Assembly (NCBI GenBank): GCA_913045265.1
Contig: CAJWQX010000080.1
Coordinates: forward strand, 1 to 9,325
DNA from: UBA11889 sp002313255
Lineage (GTDB): Bacteria > Pseudomonadota > Gammaproteobacteria > Pseudomonadales > Azotimanducaceae
Length of the DNA: 9,325 nucleotides
Direction: 5' to 3'
Both the position numbers and the translations under genes were made by a program. Below, piece by piece: positions 1-6,022 of this stretch. The notes under the pieces were generated by a model. It searched no databases. It was given only the letters and a program-made list of their open reading frames with translations, and was not told the origin of the DNA. The first letter of the stretch is position 1; each line of letters begins with the position of its first letter.

Positions 1-1188
1 ATCCTCGCAAACGGTATTTTGACAACTCCTCAGCTCGCCAAAATTGAGGGGATGGAGTCATTCGAGGGTGATGCCTTCCATACTTCCCGATGGAACTACG
101 ATATCGATTTGAAAGAAAAGAGAGTCGGCATCATTGGAACCGGTGCGACCGCCGTACAAGTGATTCCGGAGATCGCAAAAGTCGCCAAAGAACTCTACGT
201 CTTTCAACGAACGCCTTCATCCATTGACGTCCGAGACCAGCGCGCAACAACCGACGAAGAACGGCGAGTCTGGGCCGACGAACCCGGGTGGGCCAAAGCA
301 CGCAGAGCCCGATTCGCTAAAATCTCAGCGGGACGCACTGCAATGAAGGCGAACGACGACTATTTGTCGGGGAAGGTGGCCGATTTTAAAGAGCGAAAAC
401 AACACGCTCGGCCGTTGCCGCCGGGAGAATTAATCGAAAAACAACTAAACACGAATTTCCGGATCATGGAGCAAATTCGGGCCCGGGTTGATGCCATTGT
501 CGAAGATCCGGACACCGCAGCAGCGCTCAAACCGTATTACCCCTACGGTTGCAAGCGTCCAACATTTCACGACGAGTACCTTCCAGCGTTCAACCAACCT
601 CATGTCACACTGGTCGATACAGCACCTCGCGGAGTAACCCAGATCAACGAAGGTGGTGTCGTGCACGAAGACAAGGAATACCCACTCGATGTGTTGATCT
701 ACGCGACAGGGTTTCAATGGATGGCGACTTCCACGTTCAACATGATCAAGGGCCGAGAAGGAGAATCGTTACGTCAGAAATGGGAGTCGGGGGGAACGAA
801 AACGTTTCTCGGGATACATAGCCACAATTTCCCCAACTTATTTATTGTTTCGGGCCCGCAAGGGGGGGGCGGCAGTTTCAACTTTACCAATGCCATCGAA
901 GAGCACGGGGATTACATTGTTTGGATGTTAAAAACGATGCGAGAACGCGGTGCCACCGTGGTCGACGTCGCAAAAGATTACGAAGATGAATATGCCGATC
1001 ACTGTCGGATGGCGGATATCGTTAGTCAGCCCCTGCGCAACTGTATTTCGTATTACAACGGGCACGGGGAAGCTGAACCCGGCAGTCTCGCCTATTACGG
1101 AGGAGGGCAATGGAAGAAGTACCGCCGGGATGCCCAACAAACTCTCGCCCCCTACCTGTTTAACGATTCGCCCAGTGGGGCAACATAA
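1..1188 (+). CDS. Baeyer-Villiger type flavin monooxygenase, C-terminal part (5' end outside window)
   Basis: The frame is open from base 1, so this is the last 395 residues of a longer protein; family members run to roughly 530-600 residues. The N-terminal FAD-binding Rossmann motif lies outside the window. Counting from base 1, the Baeyer-Villiger fingerprint FxGxxxHxxxW is intact at F21, G23, H27 and W31 (bases 61-93). It is followed by the NADPH-binding GxGxxA motif (G46, G48, A51). Further on are a typical SGPQGGGGSFNFTN loop and an LAYYGGGQWKKYR tail. The family uses NADPH and O2 to insert oxygen next to a carbonyl (ketone to ester or lactone), or oxidises heteroatoms; it is normally cytosolic. 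The substrate cannot be read from sequence. The stop codon is at 1186-1188. A run of eight G lies at 862-869 without breaking the frame. A TTG at 19 is in frame but is not a credible start, because conserved family sequence continues upstream of it. Confidence 0.9.
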   Translation: MLANGILTTPQLAKIEGMESFEGDAFHTSRWNYDIDLKEKRVGIIGTGATAVQVIPEIAKVAKELYVFQRTPSSIDVRDQRATTDEERRVWADEPGWAKARRARFAKISAGRTAMKANDDYLSGKVADFKERKQHARPLPPGELIEKQLNTNFRIMEQIRARVDAIVEDPDTAAALKPYYPYGCKRPTFHDEYLPAFNQPHVTLVDTAPRGVTQINEGGVVHEDKEYPLDVLIYATGFQWMATSTFNMIKGREGESLRQKWESGGTKTFLGIHSHNFPNLFIVSGPQGGGGSFNFTNAIEEHGDYIVWMLKTMRERGATVVDVAKDYEDEYADHCRMADIVSQPLRNCISYYNGHGEAEPGSLAYYGGGQWKKYRRDAQQTLAPYLFNDSPSGAT

Positions 1189-1349
1189 ATCGAAGGGTCG
1201 GCGCCCTTAAATGCGCAATGTGAACTGCTAATCTATATCGCTGAATACGCGCAGCAAGCTCGTTCGACCTATCGACAAATGCGGAACCCTTAGAACGTTT
1301 ACGGTAGTGTATGGATCTCGAGCGTTCGACAGCTTTTACAGCGTGCGAA

Positions 1350-2324
1350 ATGAACATAACACCTATTAAGACAAAAACCTTTGGCGCGGTAGTTACCGAT
1401 ATCGAGCTCAACCAACTGAACGATGAAATATTTTCGATCATTCGAACGGCTTTTCTTCAATACGGCTTTTTGTTATTCCCGTCCCAGTTTCTCTCCGACC
1501 AAGAGAACATTGCGTTTGGCGAACGATTTGGCGAGCTCGAGTTTGGTGCCAGCCCCATGTCCAACCAAGAGAAGCTTGCGGAAGACCGATACGAAAAGAT
1601 TTTTTCGATCAATTCACAACGCATGCGCACCAACGTTGGCAATGAAACGTGGCACACGGATTCAACGTACAAACCGATCAGCAGCAAATGTTCCATGCTC
1701 TCCGCGGTGACCGTGCCAACGGAAGGTGGAGAGACTGAATTGGCTGACATGCGTGCTGGATACGTTGAGCTAGATCAAGCGATGCGAGACCGTATCGAGC
1801 ATCTCAGCGCGTATCACTCGACCCAGTACTCGCAGGCCCAGGACCTAGGCGACTTTCCACCCCAAGACACCAACAGCATCTACCACGGAGAAGCGTATTT
1901 ACGTCCGCTGGTGAAGATCCATCCGGAAACCGGAATCAAGAATCTCTTCATCGGACGTCATGCCTTTGGTATCCCCGGGCTGGCCCGAATAGAAAGCCAG
2001 CAACTTCTACGGGGGTTGCTAGAGTTCGTGGTATCGGAACCTTCCCGTGTGTTTAGCCACAAATGGCAACCCGGCGACACCCTCCTATGGGATAACCGGG
2101 CCCTTTTGCATCGCGCGCGGTCCTACGATTACAGCAGCCCCCGTGTTCTTACCGGAACGCGTGTTGCAGGTGATCCCCAAACGGAACTCGCGTACTACCC
2201 GTCTGACCCAGGGGCGCAGGCCGGACGAGACGCTCTGATTGCCGAGTTAGATATTCTGCGCGGCGAGACCAAGGACCGTCGATATCGCGCGACGACTGCG
2301 GACCAATCGTTGGGGCTCGGTTAA
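1350..2324 (+). CDS. TfdA/TauD-family Fe(II)/2-oxoglutarate-dependent dioxygenase with altered substrate-site arginines
   Basis: This is a 324-residue non-haem iron dioxygenase, which couples 2-oxoglutarate decarboxylation to hydroxylation of a substrate. The iron triad is H102-x-D104 (in WHTDSTY) and H254 (in WDNRALLHRA). R265, 11 residues after the last His, is at the spacing of the 2-oxoglutarate-binding Arg in TauD and TfdA. The C-terminal stretch HRARSYDYSSPR resembles TfdA more than TauD. The MRR pair that follows in TfdA, which includes the position of the TauD sulfonate-binding Arg, reads LTG here (G269), with R271 two residues later. The substrate is therefore probably not taurine or a classic aryloxyacetate. 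I chose ATG 1350 because MNITPIK matches the usual family N-terminus. ATG 1311 would add 13 residues without family resemblance; neither has a clear Shine-Dalgarno site. The gene follows the monooxygenase after a 161-base gap and precedes the permease by 52 bases. Confidence 0.88.
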   Translation: MNITPIKTKTFGAVVTDIELNQLNDEIFSIIRTAFLQYGFLLFPSQFLSDQENIAFGERFGELEFGASPMSNQEKLAEDRYEKIFSINSQRMRTNVGNETWHTDSTYKPISSKCSMLSAVTVPTEGGETELADMRAGYVELDQAMRDRIEHLSAYHSTQYSQAQDLGDFPPQDTNSIYHGEAYLRPLVKIHPETGIKNLFIGRHAFGIPGLARIESQQLLRGLLEFVVSEPSRVFSHKWQPGDTLLWDNRALLHRARSYDYSSPRVLTGTRVAGDPQTELAYYPSDPGAQAGRDALIAELDILRGETKDRRYRATTADQSLGLG

Positions 2325-2376
2325 AATCTGTTGGCAGATTTCGCGATGAAAACGTCGGGAGAGTATTGAGACCACG

Positions 2377-3114
2377 GTGACATCCGTTACCACCATACCT
2401 ATCGCCAGTTTGCTCATCGGTTTTGTACCCGTGGCAGTACTCATCTTCGTTATGTGGAGTTGGCGCCTGAATGCGTTGCAATCCATTTACGCGAACGGCC
2501 GTATGTTGGTCCAGCTGCTGCTGATCGGCTACGTACTCTCATACATTTTCGAAACTGATGAACCGGCGCTCGTCGTGGTCGTGGTTTTCTTCATGATCGT
2601 CATGGCCGCTTGGATTGCCATGCGACCCCTCACGAAACGGGGTGTTAAGCCGTACGCAGTTATCTTTATCGCACTCGGTGTAAGCGGTTTGGGAGTACTT
2701 GTTGTTGTCACGCAAATCATTCTTGAATTGCCACGCTGGTACGAGCCCCGCTTTGTTATTCCGTTGGCCGGGATGGTGTTTGCCAACAGCATGAACACGA
2801 TCAGTCTGGCGGGAGAACGCTTTCACGTCGAACGCCAACGTGGCGAGGAATACTTGACAGCACGAAACGCGGCGATCGAAGCCGCGATGATTCCGCAGGT
2901 AAACGCACTTTTAGCGGTCGGATTGGTTTCGTTGCCCGGTATGATGACAGGCCAGATTTTGTCGGGAATCGAACCGCTGACGGCTGCCCGATATCAAATC
3001 ATGGTGATGTGCATGATTTTTAGCACGGCCGGTCTAGCAGCCGTGGTGTACATGGCGCTACATAGACGTGACGGAAAGGCACTTGATGAGCAGGAAATCG
3101 ACGGGAGAGAGTAG
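2377..3114 (+). CDS. fetB: FetB/UPF0014-family ABC transporter permease, without adjacent ATPase
   Basis: This is a 245-residue inner-membrane protein with about six or seven hydrophobic segments (near residues 8-28, 43-60, 64-82, 92-114, 125-143, 174-194 and 204-228). Family hallmarks are the RMLVQLLLIGYVL stretch (42-54), PLAGMVFANSMN followed by SLAGERF (129-149), and SLPGMMTGQILSG followed by YQI (185-208). The length is close to E. coli FetB (YbbM). FetB pairs with the ATPase FetA and is reported to export iron and aid resistance to oxidative stress. No ATP-binding-cassette gene lies anywhere in this window, so the partner must be encoded elsewhere. The start is GTG 2377, with a distant purine stretch (GGGAGAG, 2357-2363). 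It lies 52 bases after the TfdA-like gene on the same strand, so co-transcription is possible. The family call is firm; the iron role is by analogy only. Confidence 0.85.
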   Translation: MTSVTTIPIASLLIGFVPVAVLIFVMWSWRLNALQSIYANGRMLVQLLLIGYVLSYIFETDEPALVVVVVFFMIVMAAWIAMRPLTKRGVKPYAVIFIALGVSGLGVLVVVTQIILELPRWYEPRFVIPLAGMVFANSMNTISLAGERFHVERQRGEEYLTARNAAIEAAMIPQVNALLAVGLVSLPGMMTGQILSGIEPLTAARYQIMVMCMIFSTAGLAAVVYMALHRRDGKALDEQEIDGRE

Positions 3115-3149
3115 TGCGTCCGTACGAGCCTTCCCCGTCCCGGACGCAC
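3114..3149. terminator. Inverted repeat between convergent genes, possible bidirectional terminator
   Basis: A perfect 9-bp inverted repeat (GTGCGTCCG at 3114-3122, CGGACGCAC at 3141-3149) encloses an 18-base loop. Its first base is the last base of the permease stop codon. A further ACG/CGT pairing inside the loop could extend it. It sits between the convergent permease and alpha/beta hydrolase genes. Neither strand has a T-rich run after the stem, so a classic intrinsic terminator is not certain; RNA 3'-end protection is another possibility. Confidence 0.45.
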
Positions 3150-3241
3150 ATTGACCATACTACAAATATTCAAAATCGCAATAATCTACTTTTCGCCGCA
3201 TAGACTGCGAAATGAACAAGCTGGAACGGGCTGCGTGTAAC

Positions 3242-3988
3242 TCAACCACCCACATCGAGCGCATCATGAAAACTGAGAAATGTTTCCAGAGCGAGCTCGG
3301 GATATTCCAGAATTCCGTTATGACCAACACGTTGAAGCTCCACCAACTCAATATTCTCGGCACTGGCAGCAATAGCTCGGCTTGAAGTGAGGTTTGGATC
3401 GTGTTCGCCCGTACCAATTAGGACCGGCATCGAGAGCTTATTGACCACGTCTGCCAACACGAACTTACGCATAGCTTGCATCGCATCGCGTGCTGCCTCG
3501 GGCGACAGATGGACTTGAAAGCCGTCGGGAGCCGGCATGGTCATAATCCCATCTACCTGCCTCCGGTCTGCGGCCAATTTTGATCCGCTTCGCTGAGCCT
3601 CGACGTCGGGCATGTCAACGTTTGCTGCATAAAGCGCCGCAGTTAGCACTCGATCTGGATTTAGTGCCGAAAACGCCATCGCGGGACGGGACCCCCATGA
3701 TTGGGACCAAACGTGACAGGCCGCGATCCCAAGATGATCGAGAACCGTACACGCGTCCTCCGCGTATTGTTCAAACGTATATTGGGTCTCGGGATCTTGT
3801 GTTGCTGAACTCTGTCCCAAACCGCGAAGATCGATCCGTATGACGTGAAAGCGAGAGCATAATTTCGGCACGAGATGGTCCCACACCCGCAAATTGCAAC
3901 TACCGGGTGGCCACAAGAGCAATGCCGGCAATGAACTCGGTCCGTCAACTTCAACGTAGAGGGTGGCGCCAGTTACTTCAAGATGCAT
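3242..3988 (-). CDS. Alpha/beta hydrolase with atypical SxSxG nucleophile elbow
   Basis: This is a 248-residue protein of the alpha/beta hydrolase fold, near the short end of the family, with a small cap. The likely triad is S97 (in WSQSWGSRPAMAFSALNP), D197 (in GTGEHDP) and H223 (in RVGHNG). The strand and turn RIDLRGLGQS (51-60) is typical of the fold. Two positions depart from consensus. The elbow reads S95-Q-S97-W-G99 instead of GxSxG, and the oxyanion-hole loop, usually HG-x-P, reads LLWPPGS (24-30). Both could affect activity or specificity. Likely substrates are esters, lactones or C-C bonds; a lactonase or esterase role downstream of the Baeyer-Villiger monooxygenase is attractive but only inferred. 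The start ATG has a weak GGAA about 6 bases upstream. The gene converges on the permease and diverges from the aldolase. Confidence 0.85.
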   Translation of the reverse strand: MHLEVTGATLYVEVDGPSSLPALLLWPPGSCNLRVWDHLVPKLCSRFHVIRIDLRGLGQSSATQDPETQYTFEQYAEDACTVLDHLGIAACHVWSQSWGSRPAMAFSALNPDRVLTAALYAANVDMPDVEAQRSGSKLAADRRQVDGIMTMPAPDGFQVHLSPEAARDAMQAMRKFVLADVVNKLSMPVLIGTGEHDPNLTSSRAIAASAENIELVELQRVGHNGILEYPELALETFLSFHDALDVGG

Positions 3989-4199
3989 TGCAAGTTCCGA
4001 TCACTCCATAGCCACACAGCTCTTAAAGTCTCTCAGGGCCCGATGGCGTTCGGGGAACAACCACGACTATACATTGCTTAGTGGCATTGACTAGTTCAGG
4101 GCCGGCGAATTAGAACACCGCCATCCTGGGGATGAAGTGGTGCCAGTAGCCAGCGAGTAGTACGCTCTGGATCTTCGCAGCAAATCCACGGGGCCCAGT
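3989..4199. promoter_or_regulatory. Divergent intergenic region between hydrolase and aldolase genes
   Basis: These 211 bases separate two divergent starts, so promoters for both are expected here. The clearest candidate is a minus-strand TATAGT (plus-strand ACTATA, 4066-4071) that could be a -10 box for the hydrolase. A plus-strand TTGACT (4087-4092) could be a -35 box for the aldolase, but the sequence 16-18 bases downstream is a poor -10. No strong operator-like palindrome and no coding sequence longer than about a dozen codons was seen. Confidence 0.4.
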
Positions 4200-4955
4200 A
4201 TGTACAACACGATTCGAGAGAAACTCCAGAACGGGGAACAGGTTGTCGGTGGAACAATCGACACACCCGATCCGGAGGTGTATCGCGCCATGGCCCGCGC
4301 GGGATTCGATTTTCTCTGGATCGAAATGCAGCACAGTCCGCTAACGTTTCAGGAAGTCGCCCAAATGATATGGTCGGCTCGAGACTTACCTGCGGTCCCG
4401 TTTATTCGCGTTCCCGATGCGACCGAGGGAGATATCCAAAAGGCAACGGATGTGGGCGCGTTGGGCATCATCGTACCGATGGTCGTTGAGGTCGCGAAGG
4501 CAGAAGCTGCGGTCCGGTTTGCCAAATATCCACCCGAAGGGGTCAGGAGTTTGGGCGGGGGACAATATGGTGGACTCTATGGTCGGGATTATCGCGCTAC
4601 GGCTAACGAGAACATCATGGTAGTGGCGATGATTGAATCGCCAGCAGGTGTAGAAAACGCCGAAGCCATTGCCTCGGTTCCAGGCGTCGACGTTGTCTTT
4701 ACTGCAGCAACCGATCTATTTAGCTTTTCGGGCCACGCTCAAGGCGAGCCCGAATACGAGGCGATGATCACTAAAATCCACGCAGCAACGCTAACGGCCG
4801 GACGGAAAGTTGGCGGTCCATTGCAGTGGCGAGACCGACCGGGGTTTAGTTTTTTCCAAGCGCCAGGAGCTACAACCCTCATTGGGCGAGGCGCAAAAGA
4901 TCTTCTCGCGGAGACCGAAGCGACCGTTGCGCCCATCGAAGGATCAGAGGATTAG
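4200..4955 (+). CDS. HpcH/HpaI-family class II aldolase (2-oxo-acid aldolase)
   Basis: This is a 251-residue metal-dependent aldolase, close in length to E. coli HpaI (4-hydroxy-2-oxoheptanedioate aldolase). Members reversibly cleave 4-hydroxy-2-oxo acids into pyruvate or a related oxo acid plus an aldehyde in the cytosol. Catalytic positions line up: H45 (in IEMQHSP) and R70 (in PFIRVP) have the same numbers as the HpaI catalytic His and pyruvate-binding Arg. E146 (in MIESPAG) and D172 (in TAATDL) are the metal ligands. Differences from E. coli HpaI are E42 for Asp, Q44 for Glu, and a GVRSLGGGQYGG loop (114-125) in place of the GxRGxG type. It is therefore a different subfamily, and its substrate should not be copied from HpaI. 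The start ATG 4200 has only a weak CGGGG upstream (4189-4193). The gene stands alone on its strand and converges on the PhyH-type gene after 45 bases. Confidence 0.9.
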   Translation: MYNTIREKLQNGEQVVGGTIDTPDPEVYRAMARAGFDFLWIEMQHSPLTFQEVAQMIWSARDLPAVPFIRVPDATEGDIQKATDVGALGIIVPMVVEVAKAEAAVRFAKYPPEGVRSLGGGQYGGLYGRDYRATANENIMVVAMIESPAGVENAEAIASVPGVDVVFTAATDLFSFSGHAQGEPEYEAMITKIHAATLTAGRKVGGPLQWRDRPGFSFFQAPGATTLIGRGAKDLLAETEATVAPIEGSED

Positions 4956-4977
4956 TCGAAGCTTCTGCTCGGGTGAT

Positions 4978-5009
4978 TCAAAAGATAAGGGCGCATCGGG
5001 CTACGCGCC
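4978..5009 (-). terminator. Weak hairpin plus T-rich stretch after the PhyH-type gene
   Basis: On the minus strand a 5-bp GC-only stem (5009-5005 pairing with 4994-4990, loop of 10 bases containing the TAG stop codon) is followed by CTTATCTTTT. That is the layout of a weak intrinsic terminator for the PhyH-type gene. The stem is short and starts inside the coding sequence, so this is tentative. Confidence 0.3.
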
Positions 5010-5852
5010 GAACTCTTTCGTGTCTGCACGAGCGCGTCCGACCACGGATTCCGGACCAAGGATCGGCCCACCATCGGCGCTATACGGATCGCTGTAATAA
5101 CCCAACGCAAAGTCCCCTTGCGTGTATCCGAGCAGATCCTGCAATTCTGGCTCGAGATTCTTGGCGATGTCCGGTGGGCAAGAAAGGTACTGATTCTCCT
5201 CCTGGCGTAGCCAGCCTAAACAATAGGTCAAATTAACGCCTAGACGTGCGCGATTCGAGTTATTCGCCCCGCCACTATGGAGGATGCTGCCCGTATAAAA
5301 AAAGACAGAGCCTGGCGACATTTCCGCGTACGCAAACTGATCAGGATTGGCTCTTTCCTCCCAGTCCCATGTGTGGCTTCCGGGAATACAACGAGTTGCT
5401 CCGTTCTCTTCCGTAAATTCCGTAAGCGCCCATATCGTATTGAGCTGCGGCTCGATGGATTTCGGAAGATAGCTACCCCATGCGAAACGGTCTCGATGCA
5501 GGGTTTGTTTCGCGCCCCCCGGATGAATACGTATAGTTTGGGTCAAGTGCAGCAAGATTTTCTTGGTAAATGGAGCGAGGAACTTGCGGGTAGCACCGAT
5601 CACCAACGGATGGAGGACTAGGCGTCGACAGGTTGCTGACCTCGCAACCAGTGCTCCGGTTCTTTGCGTTTTTCGACCGGTAAAATCGTCTCCGCCCATC
5701 GGTGTGTTTTCAATATAGGGCATCGTTTCATCGGTCATTTGCTGCACGGTCTTCCGATCAATGACATCGGAAACGATAACCGCGCCATCCGCAGCCAACT
5801 GAGCAAGTATCTCGTCCGTCGTAGCTTCTCGAGGAAGTGTCGCAACGGTCAT
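5001..5852 (-). CDS. Phytanoyl-CoA dioxygenase (PhyH) family Fe(II)/2-oxoglutarate oxygenase
   Basis: This 283-residue protein is of usual length for the bacterial PhyH family, a second branch of non-haem iron, 2-oxoglutarate-dependent hydroxylases. The iron ligands are H119-x-D121 (in LHRDRFAWG) and H192 (in LHSGGANNS). R203, 11 residues after H192, is the expected 2-oxoglutarate anchor. Typical family phrases are FTEENGATRCIPGSH (146-160) and the MSPGSVFFYTGSILHSGG strand. The open frame extends upstream to a TTG at 5912. I chose ATG 5852 because AAGG (5864-5861) sits 8 bases before it and because TLPREATTDEILAQL fits a family N-terminus. Bacterial members act on diverse small molecules, not only acyl-CoA, so the substrate is unknown. 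It diverges from the TauD-like gene. Confidence 0.9.
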   Translation of the reverse strand: MTVATLPREATTDEILAQLAADGAVIVSDVIDRKTVQQMTDETMPYIENTPMGGDDFTGRKTQRTGALVARSATCRRLVLHPLVIGATRKFLAPFTKKILLHLTQTIRIHPGGAKQTLHRDRFAWGSYLPKSIEPQLNTIWALTEFTEENGATRCIPGSHTWDWEERANPDQFAYAEMSPGSVFFYTGSILHSGGANNSNRARLGVNLTYCLGWLRQEENQYLSCPPDIAKNLEPELQDLLGYTQGDFALGYYSDPYSADGGPILGPESVVGRARADTKEFGA

Positions 5853-5954
5853 TTGCACGACCTTATTTTGAAGATGTAACGCTACGATCGGGTAATTATT
5901 CCGTCTAATCAAGTCGAAAACGCCCTCGTCACGCCGATTTCGGGTGAACGTGGG

Positions 5955-5966
5955 AGTCGGCCGACT
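5955..5966. promoter_or_regulatory. Perfect 12-bp palindrome, candidate operator
   Basis: The sequence AGTCGGCCGACT is a perfect dyad. It sits 7 bases upstream of the candidate -10 box of the TauD-like gene, so a bound dimeric regulator would overlap the -35/spacer region. About two perfect 12-mers are expected by chance in a window this size, but only about 0.04 in this 170-base gap. Confidence 0.35.
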
Positions 5967-6008
5967 GATTCGTCATAATAGATCGATCGAAATTCGCACT
6001 CACTCAGT

Positions 6009-6014
6009 AAAGGA
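6009..6014 (+). promoter_or_regulatory. Ribosome binding site fixing a GTG start
   Basis: AAAGGA lies 8 bases upstream of GTG 6023, ideal Shine-Dalgarno spacing. It supports the GTG as the true start and so supports the long N-terminal extension of the TauD-like protein. Confidence 0.65.
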
Positions 6015-6022
6015 TACGACTC

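Larger units (their letters stand above)
5853..6022. promoter_or_regulatory. Divergent promoter region between PhyH-type and TauD-like genes
   Basis: These 170 bases lie between two divergent dioxygenase genes. A plus-strand CATAAT (5974-5979) is a plausible -10 box for the TauD-like gene, though the -35 at 16-18 bases upstream is poor. An AT-rich minus-strand AATAAT stretch near 5892-5897 could serve the PhyH-type gene. The perfect palindrome at 5955-5966 lies just upstream of the CATAAT, where a regulator could control one or both genes. Confidence 0.45.

Noticed and set aside
1193..1208. Small inverted repeat AAGGG/CCCTT just after the monooxygenase stop codon.
   Set aside because: The stem is only 5 bp with no following T-run, too weak to call a terminator.
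1311..1349. Extra 13 codons upstream of the TfdA-like gene start.
   Set aside because: No Shine-Dalgarno site and no family resemblance; the ATG at 1350 gives the standard N-terminus. The earlier start remains possible.
4018..4028. The 11-mer AGCTCTTAAAG occurs here and again at 8325-8335, both in intergenic DNA.
   Set aside because: About ten pairs of matching 11-mers are expected by chance in a window of this length, and the flanks do not match.
4091..4334. Minus-strand open frames overlapping the start of the aldolase gene.
   Set aside because: They are shadows of the aldolase and its upstream region, with no recognisable domain.
5853..5912. Longer PhyH-type start at a TTG, adding 20 residues.
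   Set aside because: The internal ATG at 5852 has a well-placed AAGG and fits the family N-terminus better; the added residues look like untranslated leader.
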